Positions 1 to 6,198 are shown, numbered from the stretch's first letter. The stretch is 8,237 nt of DNA from RYN-433 sp036558265 (GCA_036558265.1 DATBFY010000376.1:1-8237), one strand, 5' to 3'. Made by a program: numbers and translations. Notes: generated from the sequence alone by a model not told the origin.

Positions 1-2
1 AC

Positions 3-380
3 CCCAACCTCCGCCCGATCGTCCTGGTGGGCGACGGCGCGTTTCAGATGACGGGCACCGAGATCTCGACCATCGTCCGCCTCGGCCTCAAGCCCATCGT
101 GCTGATCCTCAACAATGAGGGCTACGGCACCATGCGCAAGATCCGCGACGGCGACTTCAACGTCATCAGCCAGTGGAACTACGGCAAGATCTGCGAGCTG
201 GTCGGCGGGGGCGAACCGACCGTCGCCAAAACCAAGGGCGAGCTCGACGGCGCCATCCGCCACGCCATGGGCAGCCGCACGCTGCAGGTCATCGACGTCC
301 GCCTGCCGCGCAACGACATGAGCCCGCAGCTCGCCAGCATGTCCGCCGAGCTGGCCCGCCTCCGCGGCGTGAAGAAGTAA
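3..380 (+). CDS. C-terminal part of a ThDP-dependent pyruvate/indolepyruvate decarboxylase-type enzyme (5' end outside window)
   Basis: The frame is open from the left edge and ends at TAA 378-380, giving the last 125 residues. It carries the thiamine-diphosphate/Mg binding signature GDG-x24-NN: GDG is encoded at about 30-38, and NN is followed by EGYG. After it come a stretch like DGDFNVISQWNYGKI and a C-terminal tail with a TLQVIDVRLPRND segment. This order (GDGAFQ, NNxGYG, Dx(F/Y)N, WDY/WNY) matches the C-terminal ThDP domain of pyruvate decarboxylase and indolepyruvate decarboxylase, which decarboxylate 2-oxo acids to aldehydes in the cytoplasm. Related ThDP enzymes such as acetolactate synthase share the GDG motif, but the spacing and the WNY region look more like the decarboxylase branch. 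Substrate cannot be set from this fragment because most of the pocket lies upstream. It converges on the small secreted protein gene at 512-934. Confidence 0.85.
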   Translation, partial: PNLRPIVLVGDGAFQMTGTEISTIVRLGLKPIVLILNNEGYGTMRKIRDGDFNVISQWNYGKICELVGGGEPTVAKTKGELDGAIRHAMGSRTLQVIDVRLPRNDMSPQLASMSAELARLRGVKK

Positions 381-437
381 CACTCTCCCCCGTAGGGTCG
401 GCTTCGCCCACCATCTCCGCGCAACCAGCGCCCTCCT

Positions 438-477
438 GGGTGGCACCGTGCAAGCTCTCAGGCTTGCCAGTGGACCC
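438..477. terminator. Interrupted hairpin between convergent genes
   Basis: GCAAGC (450-455) and GCTTGC (462-467) form a perfect 6-bp stem around a 6-base loop. It is extended outward by CAC/GTG (444-446/470-472) and GGGT/ACCC (438-441/474-477) across small internal loops, 13 base pairs in all. It lies between the ends of two convergent genes (380 and 512), where a bidirectional transcription stop would be expected. No T-run follows on either strand, so intrinsic termination is uncertain. It may instead be part of an interspersed repeat. Confidence 0.4.
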
Positions 478-511
478 GCAAATCCGCTCGCGTCTTCGCG
501 ACTCACCCCCG

Positions 512-934
512 CTACTTCTCCGCCCGCGTCCCCATATAGCTGTAGCTGACCGTGCTCCCGTCCGCCTTCGTCCACGTCATCGTCCCGTTCATCTGCCCCG
601 TCGCCGCCGTGCCCGTCCACTTCGCCGAGCCTTCGGTCTTGCTCTTGGCGCTGGCGGTGAAGGTCGCGATCTGGCCGCCGCGAGTGTCCGCCTCGAAATC
701 GGTCTCTGCGAAGCCGTGCTTCTTGCCGAATTCGGAGACGAACTTGTTTACGTGAAACGTGAGCGTGTCCTGGTAGGGCTTGCCGCCGTCGTCGGGGGTG
801 ACGGTGACGTTCCACTTGCCTTCGAACTGATCGCGCCCCGGCGCGGCAACCGCCGGAGAGGCGCTCCATAACAGCGGCAGCAGAAGCATCGACCCCAGCG
901 CCGCGAACCGGACGAACCTCGTGTGATTTGGCAT
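512..934 (-). CDS. Small secreted protein of unknown function (lipocalin-like beta-rich guess)
   Basis: The protein has 140 residues. The ATG at 934-932 was chosen because a Shine-Dalgarno-like GGAGA lies about 8 bases upstream and a clear signal peptide follows: a basic N-terminus, a hydrophobic run at residues 11-24, and likely cleavage after AVA at residue 30. An earlier in-frame start would put about 34 unlikely residues before the signal. The mature part begins with an FEGKWNVTVTPDD-type strand and alternates Gly, Thr, Ser and aromatic residues (TFTASAKS, AKWTGTA, GTMTWTKADG, YSYMGT). That pattern suggests an all-beta barrel or sandwich. There is no cysteine after the signal, so it is not a lipoprotein. 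I recall similar small exported proteins in planctomycetes but cannot name a family. It diverges from the GH57 gene with a 116-base shared upstream region. The function is unknown, with export to the periplasm or beyond likely. Confidence 0.75.
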   Translation of the reverse strand: MPNHTRFVRFAALGSMLLLPLLWSASPAVAAPGRDQFEGKWNVTVTPDDGGKPYQDTLTFHVNKFVSEFGKKHGFAETDFEADTRGGQIATFTASAKSKTEGSAKWTGTAATGQMNGTMTWTKADGSTVSYSYMGTRAEK

Positions 935-949
935 GACCGCCGTCTCCGC

Positions 950-977
950 TAGACCGATTCCCCCGCACTTGTACAAT
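950..977 (+). promoter_or_regulatory. Candidate sigma70-type promoter for the GH57 gene
   Basis: TAGACC (950-955) is separated by 16 bases from TACAAT (972-977), close to TTGACA/TATAAT. A start near 984 would give a leader of roughly 67 bases to the ATG at 1051. TACAAT overlaps the palindrome TTGTACAA (969-976). On the opposite strand the same palindrome offers TTGTAC, 17 bases before TCTAGC, a weaker candidate promoter for the divergent secreted-protein gene. Confidence 0.4.
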
Positions 978-1050
978 GCGCTGCCGCCGCGATCGACCCG
1001 CGCGACTCGCCGCCCGCGGGATGCACCGACCGGCACGACAGAAAGCCATC

Positions 1051-2226
1051 ATGCCCGCAGTCTGCTTCTATTTCCAGGTTCACCAGCCCTTCCGACTCCG
1101 CCGATACAGCGTCTTCGACACCGACCGCGACTATTTCGACCAGTACAAGAACACCGAGATCGCCCGTAAGGTCGCCCAGAAGTGCTACCTGCCCGCCAAC
1201 CAGATGCTGCTGGACAACATCCGCCGGCACGACGGGCAGTTCCGCGTCACGTTCTGCATCTCGGGCGTCGCCCTGGAAGAGTTCGAGCGCGCCGCCCCCG
1301 AGGTGATCGAAAGCTTCCACAAGCTCAATGAGACCGGCTGCGTCGAGTTCCTCAACGAGACGTACTATCACTCGCTCGCCTTCCTCTACTCCCGCGAAGA
1401 GTTCCGCGCCCAGGTCGAGCTGCACCGAAGGCGCATCAAGGAGCTCTTCGGCCAGGAGCCGCGCGTCTTCCGCAACACCGAGTTGATTTACAACAACGAC
1501 CTGGCGCACTTCGTCAGTCACATGGGCTACGACGGCGTGCTCACCGAGGGGGCCGACCACATCCTGGGCTACCGCAGCCCCAACTTCGTCTACAAGCCCC
1601 CCCATGCCCCCAACCTCAAGCTGCTCCTGAAGAATTACCGCCTCAGCGACGACATCGCCTTCCGCTTCTCCAACCCCAACTGGGAACAGTACCCCCTGAC
1701 GGCCGACAAGTTCGCCAAGTGGATCAACCAGATCAACGGCCGCGGCGTGGCCTGCAACCTGTTCATGGATTACGAGACGATCGGCGAGCATCAGTGGGCC
1801 GAGACCGGCATCTTCGACTTCATGGCCCACCTGCCCGGCGAGCTCTTGAAAACGGGCGAAAACCGCTTCATGACCCCCACCCAGATGATCGACACGTTCG
1901 AGCCGTCGGGCGAGATCGATGTGCCCCACATGATCTCCTGGGCCGACACCGAGCGCGACCTGTCGGCGTGGCTGGGCAACGCCATGCAGTCCAACGCCCT
2001 GCACGAACTCTACAAGCTCGAAGGCGCCCTCAAGGAAAAAGGCGACGAGGCCCTCCTGGCCGACTGGCGCAAGCTCACTACCAGCGACCACTTCTACTAC
2101 ATGTGCACCAAGTACTTCGCCGACGGCACCGTGCACAAGTACTTCAGCCCCTACGAGAGCCCGTACGACAGTTACATCAACTTCATGAACGTCCTGGACA
2201 ACGTGCGCTCGCGGTTGAAGGAATAG
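1051..2226 (+). CDS. Glycoside hydrolase family 57, alpha-amylase type
   Basis: This 391-residue protein shows the five conserved GH57 regions in order. They are the VHQPFR motif at residues 10-15 (HQP 11-13), GCVEFL at 96-101, FRNTELIYNN near 140-149 with the catalytic nucleophile Glu144, LFMDYETIGEHQ near 237-248 with the proton donor Asp240, and AWLGN at 306-310. Both catalytic residues are present, so an active retaining enzyme is expected rather than one of the substituted amylase-like homologues. The regions resemble the Methanocaldococcus jannaschii MJ1611-type alpha-amylase group, which acts on alpha-1,4-glucans. There is no signal peptide, so a cytoplasmic role in glycogen or maltodextrin turnover is likely. 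The start was chosen because GH57 proteins begin just before the HQP strand; in-frame ATGs at 976 and 1021 would add low-complexity residues. No strong Shine-Dalgarno site is visible. No glycogen gene is adjacent in the window, so the exact substrate is open. Confidence 0.92.
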   Translation: MPAVCFYFQVHQPFRLRRYSVFDTDRDYFDQYKNTEIARKVAQKCYLPANQMLLDNIRRHDGQFRVTFCISGVALEEFERAAPEVIESFHKLNETGCVEFLNETYYHSLAFLYSREEFRAQVELHRRRIKELFGQEPRVFRNTELIYNNDLAHFVSHMGYDGVLTEGADHILGYRSPNFVYKPPHAPNLKLLLKNYRLSDDIAFRFSNPNWEQYPLTADKFAKWINQINGRGVACNLFMDYETIGEHQWAETGIFDFMAHLPGELLKTGENRFMTPTQMIDTFEPSGEIDVPHMISWADTERDLSAWLGNAMQSNALHELYKLEGALKEKGDEALLADWRKLTTSDHFYYMCTKYFADGTVHKYFSPYESPYDSYINFMNVLDNVRSRLKE

Positions 2227-2242
2227 ACCTGTTCCGGGTTCT

Positions 2243-2272
2243 TTGCGGCCTTTCGGCTCGGCCCGGTACAAT
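2243..2272 (+). promoter_or_regulatory. Candidate promoter giving a leaderless cyclase mRNA
   Basis: TTGCGG (2243-2248), 18 bases, then TACAAT (2267-2272). The ATG at 2282 begins only 10 bases after the last base of the -10 hexamer, so transcription would start at or within a few bases of the start codon. No purine-rich Shine-Dalgarno sequence precedes the ATG. Confidence 0.5.
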
Positions 2273-2281
2273 CATCGGCTC

Positions 2282-3823
2282 ATGCTGCTGATCGCCTTCC
2301 CGTTGCTGCTCCTGCTGCTGCTCGCGGGCGTCGTCTGGGCGGTGGTCCGGCTGCGTCGCCGGGCTCACCGGGGTTCCGGGCGCGAACTCCCCACCTGCGG
2401 CCACTGCGGCTACGCCGTCGTCGGCCTGACCACGTTCACCTGCCCCGAATGCGGATCGGACCTGCGCGAGGTCGGGATCGTCCGCAGCCGCAACGCGCCG
2501 CCGCCGCCGGCGCTCGCGAGCGCTCGTCCGCGGCCCCTCGGCGAGTTCGCGACATTCGTCCGCGTGGTCGGGTGGCAACTTGCGCTCTTCGCCATCCTCT
2601 TCACGCTCGGCGCTTATTATGGCATCGATCATTACGTCGAGCGCGTCCGGCCCACAACCTGGACTGAAACGCAGGTCGTCCGCGCCAAACCCAACTCCGG
2701 CAGCTACCAGTCCGTCACCGTCACGCTCACCCAGCGGTTTGTCACCCAGGGCTTCAGCCGGCCGCCCGGGACGCCGGTCAGAGAGCGCCGGGCCGACGTA
2801 GAGCTCAACACCGGCCCAAACCGCTTCACCTTTGTCCGCGACGTCATCAACGGCACGAACACCTACCTCGATGCGAAGGGCGTCGAGCAGTCGAACAAGC
2901 GCCCCCTCTCGGACGAGCTGGGCGCGTGGATGGCCGACCACGGCATCGACACCTCGAAACCCGCCGTCCGCGGCGAGATCGATACGATCGCCGACGCGAT
3001 CACGCAGTCCAGCCAGCAGGGTGAGTTCTGGGAACGGATGGCCAACCGCTCTTACCACTACTTCAACCGCGACATGGCCTATTCGAGCACCAGCCCCGAC
3101 GGCAATGCCGGGACGCTCACCACCGTCGCCACCGCCCTGGCCGTGGGGCTCGGCATCGCCGGGCTGGTGGGCATCTGGATGCTCAATCGCCAGCGCCTGG
3201 CGGTCGCGCTGGGGAAGGCTCGGCCGGTCCCGCCTCTCGAACCGACCCCGCACGACGAGCGCGGGCCGCGCGGGACGCCCACTGTTCGCACGCTCAGCAT
3301 CATGTTCTCCGATGTCAAGGACTACACCGCCCGCACCGCCGGTGAATCGCGGCTGGGCGTGCTGGACCTGGTGCGCCGGCACCGGGACCTGGCGCAGCCG
3401 ATCGTCAAGCGGCGCGGGGGCCGGGTGGTCAAGTCGCTGGGCGATGGGCTGCTGATCGCGTTCGAGAGCGCCACCGACGCGGTGCTGGCGGGGCTGGAGG
3501 TGCAGGCCGCCGCCGCCGCCCACAACCGCGATGCCTTCGCCGAGCGCGACCGCGTCGAGCTTCGGATCGCGGTCAGCACCGGCGAGGTCGCCATCGACGA
3601 CGCCGGCGACGTCTTCGGCGAGACGGTCAACCTCGCCAGCCGCGCCCAGCAACAGGCTGCCGCGGGCGAGGTGCTCTTTACCCAGGCCACCTGCGCGACC
3701 ATCAACCGCCAGGAAGTCCGCTTCGACGACGCCGGCACGTTCGACTTGAAGGGCATGCCCGAGCCGGTCCGGTTGTACCGGGCGCTTCCGGTCGTCGATC
3801 CGACCAGCGCGCAAATCGCATAA
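2282..3823 (+). CDS. Membrane-bound class III adenylate cyclase with N-terminal zinc ribbon
   Basis: The protein has 513 residues. In order it has a hydrophobic segment at about 2-20 followed by a basic RLRRRAHR run; a zinc ribbon with Cys39, Cys42, Cys54 and Cys57 (CGHC...CPEC); a proline-rich linker; a second membrane helix at about 98-116; a region of about 160 residues (117-277) that should be extracytoplasmic; a third helix at about 279-303; and a class III nucleotide cyclase domain at about 325-505. The cyclase domain keeps both metal-binding aspartates, Asp344 (FSDVKDYT) and Asp388 (SLGDG), 44 residues apart. It also has the adenine-selecting Lys384 and Asp443 and the transition-state pair Asn450 and Arg454 (VNLASR). 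This predicts an active homodimer making cAMP from ATP. The usual Gly after FSDV is Lys here. The ATG at 2282 is chosen over the upstream TTG at 2243 because the hydrophobic helix starts directly and the -10 lies just before it. The middle region probably senses an external signal; I do not recognise its fold. Confidence 0.9.
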   Translation: MLLIAFPLLLLLLLAGVVWAVVRLRRRAHRGSGRELPTCGHCGYAVVGLTTFTCPECGSDLREVGIVRSRNAPPPPALASARPRPLGEFATFVRVVGWQLALFAILFTLGAYYGIDHYVERVRPTTWTETQVVRAKPNSGSYQSVTVTLTQRFVTQGFSRPPGTPVRERRADVELNTGPNRFTFVRDVINGTNTYLDAKGVEQSNKRPLSDELGAWMADHGIDTSKPAVRGEIDTIADAITQSSQQGEFWERMANRSYHYFNRDMAYSSTSPDGNAGTLTTVATALAVGLGIAGLVGIWMLNRQRLAVALGKARPVPPLEPTPHDERGPRGTPTVRTLSIMFSDVKDYTARTAGESRLGVLDLVRRHRDLAQPIVKRRGGRVVKSLGDGLLIAFESATDAVLAGLEVQAAAAAHNRDAFAERDRVELRIAVSTGEVAIDDAGDVFGETVNLASRAQQQAAAGEVLFTQATCATINRQEVRFDDAGTFDLKGMPEPVRLYRALPVVDPTSAQIA

Positions 3824-3843
3824 CGGGCCGAGCGGACGGCGCG

Positions 3844-3849
3844 TAAAGT
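3844..3849 (+). promoter_or_regulatory. Possible -10 element upstream of the membrane protein gene
   Basis: TAAAGT resembles TATAAT and lies 35 bases before the GTG at 3885, 20 bases after the stop codon of the cyclase gene. No good -35 is visible, so read-through from the cyclase gene is equally possible. Confidence 0.25.
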
Positions 3850-3872
3850 ATGCCGCGGGCGAACGCGCGATC

Positions 3873-3878
3873 GGAGGT
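3873..3878 (+). promoter_or_regulatory. Ribosome binding site supporting a GTG start
   Basis: GGAGGT is a near-ideal Shine-Dalgarno sequence, 6 bases before the GTG at 3885. It decides the start of the membrane protein gene. Confidence 0.8.
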
Positions 3879-3884
3879 GGTCTC

Positions 3885-4445
3885 GTGGACAGCACTGCCG
3901 CTCAAATGACACAGCCGGGGACGGTCGCCATCGCGGTTCCCGCGGAGCTGGCGCCCGCAGTGGAGCGGATGATCGCGCAGCACCGCGCCGGTGGGACCGG
4001 ACCCGCGGTCGAACGGCTGGAATACCACACCCCCCAACCGGCCCGTCGCCGACCGCTGGCTGATTGGCCGCTCATGGGCGCGCTGCTCGGACTGTGCGCC
4101 GTCGTGCATATTCTGGCGGCCTCCCTTATTCCGAAATACGAGACCGTTTACCGTGACTTCGGGACGAAGCTGCCCACCGTCACGGCGGGGTTCGTGTGGT
4201 TGTCCCGCTTCGTGGTCAGCGACCTCGGATGGATCTACATCTGGCCGGTCGCCATCGTCATCCCGATTCTGGTCGCCCAGTTTCGATCTCCGCCTGCGGA
4301 CCGGCGGAGAGGGATCGGCCTGCCGACGGCACTGGTCCTCGTCCTGATCGCTGCCCTCCTGCTCTGGAGCCACTACGCCCTGGTGGACCCCTTGCTGCGG
4401 ATCATCCTTCGCGTCAGCAGCGGCGCTGGCGGCGGCACCCCATGA
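3885..4445 (+). CDS. Small three-helix membrane protein with a GspF/PilC-like segment
   Basis: This is a 186-residue protein starting at GTG. It has a hydrophilic N-terminal part of about 60 residues, including a helix-like AELAPAVERMIAQH stretch and a proline/arginine-rich linker. Hydrophobic segments follow at about 62-82, 114-132 and 145-164. After the first comes PKYETVYRDFGTKLPTVT (83-100), then FVWLSRFVV. This resembles the VPxFexif.dfGxxLPxlT...ls pattern in GspF/PilC inner-membrane proteins of type II secretion and type IV pilus systems. The protein is far shorter than GspF (about 400 residues) and no other secretion gene is nearby, so I would not call it a secretion component. It lies 61 bases after the cyclase gene on the same strand and could be co-transcribed with it. 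The function is unknown. Confidence 0.75.
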   Translation: MDSTAAQMTQPGTVAIAVPAELAPAVERMIAQHRAGGTGPAVERLEYHTPQPARRRPLADWPLMGALLGLCAVVHILAASLIPKYETVYRDFGTKLPTVTAGFVWLSRFVVSDLGWIYIWPVAIVIPILVAQFRSPPADRRRGIGLPTALVLVLIAALLLWSHYALVDPLLRIILRVSSGAGGGTP

Positions 4446-4453
4446 TAAAAGGA

Positions 4454-4490
4454 GGCGGACGCGCATGTGACGGGGGCGCACGCGTCCGCC
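4454..4490. terminator. Strong hairpin terminator between convergent genes
   Basis: GGCGGACGCG (4454-4463) and CGCGTCCGCC (4481-4490) form a perfect 10-bp GC-rich stem with a 17-base loop, between the ends of the membrane protein gene (4445) and the lipoprotein gene (4522). On the minus strand the stem is followed within three bases by TTTTATC, so it fits an intrinsic terminator for the lipoprotein gene. On the plus strand it lacks a T-run but may still slow transcription. Confidence 0.7.
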
Positions 4491-4515
4491 GGCGATCAGG
4501 TTCAAACGCCTCAGG

Positions 4516-4538
4516 AGCCGGTTACTTCGTGACCGGCT
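4516..4538 (+). terminator. Second hairpin overlapping the lipoprotein stop codon
   Basis: AGCCGGTTAC (4516-4525) pairs with GTGACCGGCT (4529-4538) around a 3-base TTC loop. The single imperfect pair is a G-U wobble in plus-strand RNA but a mismatch in minus-strand RNA, so the stem is better on transcripts of the upstream plus-strand gene. It overlaps the last codons of the minus-strand lipoprotein gene, so coding constraint may explain part of it. Confidence 0.35.
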
Positions 4539-5265
4539 TGTTCAGCACCGCCATGAACACGTGGTGAACGATCTCGCGCTGGGCGTCGAGCTTGTTGGTC
4601 GGCCACTGATCCTTGGTGTTGTCGATCGCGGTCAGGTGGTCGAGCATGTTCTGCTTGAGCTGCTGGCCGGTCAGCTCGTCGGGCACGTTCACGCGGAAGG
4701 CCTGGTTATCCTTGACCATCGGGACGGTCAGCGCCGGCAGGCCGTGGCTCGCCGGAATCATCACATTGCAGAAGGTCTTGTCGGCGTTCTCGCCGGTCTT
4801 CTGCACCTGCGCCCAGTTCTCGAAGACCTTCGAGTCATTGAGGCTGAAGTTGTCGTTGTATTTCGCCTTGAAGTCCTTCTGAAGCTGGTCGATCCGGCCA
4901 TCCAGATCGTCGAACTTCTGATTCGCGAACTGCTTGCCGATGCGGTCCTGGTCCGGCGCCGACAACTCGCTCACGAGGTTGTCGAAGTGGCTCTTCTTGA
5001 AGGCGTCTTCGGCCACGTTGCCCAGGACGCCGTAGATCTTGGTCAGGTCCGCGGTGCCGATCTGGTCGCCGGGGATGTTGATGCCGGCGGTGCGGGCGGC
5101 GTCGGACTTGTTATTGATGATCTTGCTGTCCTGAGCGGTCTTATCGGTGTTGGATGGCGTGTTCGACGCCTGCGGGGTGCCGCTGTTGTTGCGCTCGCAG
5201 CCGACGAACGCCGCGCTGGACAGGCCCAGCGAGGCCGTGAGAACCCAGTGTAAACGCTTTCGCAT
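4522..5265 (-). CDS. Predicted lipoprotein of unknown function
   Basis: This is a 247-residue protein. The ATG at 5265-5263 is preceded by a good Shine-Dalgarno AAGGAG (minus strand, 5272-5277) and begins a textbook lipoprotein signal: MRKR, a hydrophobic run, and lipobox FVGC with the acylated cysteine at residue 23. An earlier in-frame ATG at 5310 is rejected because it would bury this signal. A disordered Asn/Ser/Thr/Gln-rich linker (24-58) leads to a mostly helical, Lys/Asp-rich globular region (60-247). That region includes LTKIYGVLGNVAEDAF (74-89), a probable helix DDLDGRIDQLQKDFKAKY (119-136), one further cysteine at 166, and PASHGLPALTVPM (171-183). I recognise no family. Membrane anchoring, probably facing the periplasm, is the safest statement. 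It is divergent from the btpA-like gene (101 bases between starts), so the two may share control signals. Confidence 0.8.
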   Translation of the reverse strand: MRKRLHWVLTASLGLSSAAFVGCERNNSGTPQASNTPSNTDKTAQDSKIINNKSDAARTAGINIPGDQIGTADLTKIYGVLGNVAEDAFKKSHFDNLVSELSAPDQDRIGKQFANQKFDDLDGRIDQLQKDFKAKYNDNFSLNDSKVFENWAQVQKTGENADKTFCNVMIPASHGLPALTVPMVKDNQAFRVNVPDELTGQQLKQNMLDHLTAIDNTKDQWPTNKLDAQREIVHHVFMAVLNKPVTK

Positions 5266-5284
5266 GATTGGCTCCTTTTTCGCA

Positions 5285-5290
5285 AGAATA
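5285..5290 (-). promoter_or_regulatory. Candidate -10 element for the lipoprotein gene
   Basis: Read on the minus strand this is TATTCT, 20 to 25 bases before the ATG and just upstream of the Shine-Dalgarno sequence. It would give a leader of about 13 bases. No convincing -35 is visible. Confidence 0.3.
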
Positions 5291-5330
5291 GTCAAAACCG
5301 GTGACGGCACGCGCCGCCTTGCAGAGGGTG

Positions 5331-5359
5331 TGCAAATCTCACGCCACGACGGGTAAATT
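5331..5359 (+). promoter_or_regulatory. Candidate promoter giving a leaderless btpA mRNA
   Basis: TAAATT (5354-5359) sits 7 bases before the ATG at 5367. A weak TGCAAA (5331-5336) lies 17 bases upstream of it as a possible -35. There is no Shine-Dalgarno sequence, so a leaderless or nearly leaderless transcript is likely if this is the real -10. Confidence 0.4.
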
Positions 5360-5366
5360 GGGCCAT

Positions 5367-6167
5367 ATGCCGCTGCTCACCGAATGGTCGAATCTTCCGA
5401 AGCCCATTGTCGGAATGTTGCACCTGCCGCCACTGCCCGGCTCGCCCGGATTCGGCGGGTCGCTCGATGCCGTACGCGACAGGATGCTGCGGGATGCCGA
5501 CCTGCTGGCGGGCGGCGGCGTCCACGGGCTGATGATCGAAAACTTCGGCGACGTGCCGTTCTTCCCCGGCCGCGTGCCGGCCCACACCGTCGCCGTCATG
5601 ACGGCGATGGCCAAGGACGTCCGCGAACGCTTCCCCGAGATCCCACTGGGCATCAACGTGCTGCGAAACGACGGGCAAAGCGCCCTGGCGGTCGCCCTGG
5701 CGACCGGGGCGTCCTTCATCCGCGTCAACGTGCTCTGCGGCGCGCGCCTTGCGGACCAGGGGATCATCCAGGGGATCGCGCACGAGCTTTTGCGGGATCG
5801 TGCGATGCTGCGGGCGGAGCGGATCAAGATCCTGGCGGACGTGAACGTCAAGCATTCGTCCCCCCTGGCGCCCATCAGCATCGAAAACGAGGTGGAAGAC
5901 ACCCTGCACCGGGGCCTGGCGGACGGTTTGATCGTCAGCGGGAGCGGGACGGGCAAGCCGACCGATCCGGGGGAACTGGAGCGGGTCAAACGCGCGGCCG
6001 GAGGCACTCCCGTGTTCATCGGCAGCGGGTCGGACGAGCGGACGATCCCGATGCTTATGGCGCATGCGGACGGCTTCATCATTGGCAGCGCGTTCAAGCG
6101 GGAGGGGAGGGCGAGCAATCCGGTGGACCCGGAGCGGGTGGGGCGGATCGTGGGGATGGTGGGATGA
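5367..6167 (+). CDS. btpA: BtpA/SgcQ family TIM-barrel protein
   Basis: This 266-residue protein is about the usual length for the family. Recognisable BtpA blocks in order are PIVGMLHLPPLPGSP (13-27), GGVHGLMIENFGDVPF (50-65), LGINVLRNDGQSAL (94-107), FIRVNVLCGARLADQGI (117-133), ILADVNVKHSSPL (155-167), LIVSGSGTGKPT (188-199), VFIGSGSD (216-223) and ADGFIIGSAFK (234-244). The last three look like the C-terminal phosphate-binding loops of a (beta/alpha)8 barrel. The family is named for cyanobacterial BtpA, needed for stable photosystem I accumulation; SgcQ is an E. coli member in a sugar-catabolism cluster. Most members are in non-photosynthetic bacteria and archaea and their reaction is not firmly known, so the name marks family only. 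It is presumably cytoplasmic, with no signal peptide. The ATG at 5367 matches the family N-terminus; upstream in-frame extension is not supported. Confidence 0.9.
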   Translation: MPLLTEWSNLPKPIVGMLHLPPLPGSPGFGGSLDAVRDRMLRDADLLAGGGVHGLMIENFGDVPFFPGRVPAHTVAVMTAMAKDVRERFPEIPLGINVLRNDGQSALAVALATGASFIRVNVLCGARLADQGIIQGIAHELLRDRAMLRAERIKILADVNVKHSSPLAPISIENEVEDTLHRGLADGLIVSGSGTGKPTDPGELERVKRAAGGTPVFIGSGSDERTIPMLMAHADGFIIGSAFKREGRASNPVDPERVGRIVGMVG

Positions 6168-6174
6168 GCGGCAA

Positions 6175-6190
6175 GGCACGGAGGCACGGA
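6175..6190. repeat. Tandem repeat GGCACGGA x2
   Basis: Two adjacent identical copies of GGCACGGA (6175-6182, 6183-6190), starting 8 bases after the btpA stop codon. Confidence 0.7.
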
Positions 6191-6198
6191 GGGGCGAT

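Noticed and set aside
949..2271. Long minus-strand open frame (440 codons) opposite the GH57 gene
   Set aside because: It mirrors the GH57 coding strand, which has all family motifs. The antisense translation is low-complexity and hydrophobic/acidic without a recognisable fold, as is usual in GC-rich DNA.
2183..3895. 570-codon minus-strand open frame opposite the cyclase gene
   Set aside because: Shadow of a clear cyclase. The translation is Arg/Gly/Asp/Ala repetitive and runs past both ends of the real gene.
2282..4445. Cyclase plus membrane protein considered as a CBASS-like or Pycsar-like defence pair
   Set aside because: The cyclase is a membrane-anchored receptor type with a periplasmic region, and the partner has no effector domain. 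No defence gene lies nearby, so the only link is a Pycsar-style superficial resemblance of a cyclase next to a membrane protein.
4522..6167. BtpA name considered as evidence for a photosynthetic organism
   Set aside because: BtpA-family proteins are common in non-photosynthetic bacteria and archaea. No photosynthesis gene is present in the window.
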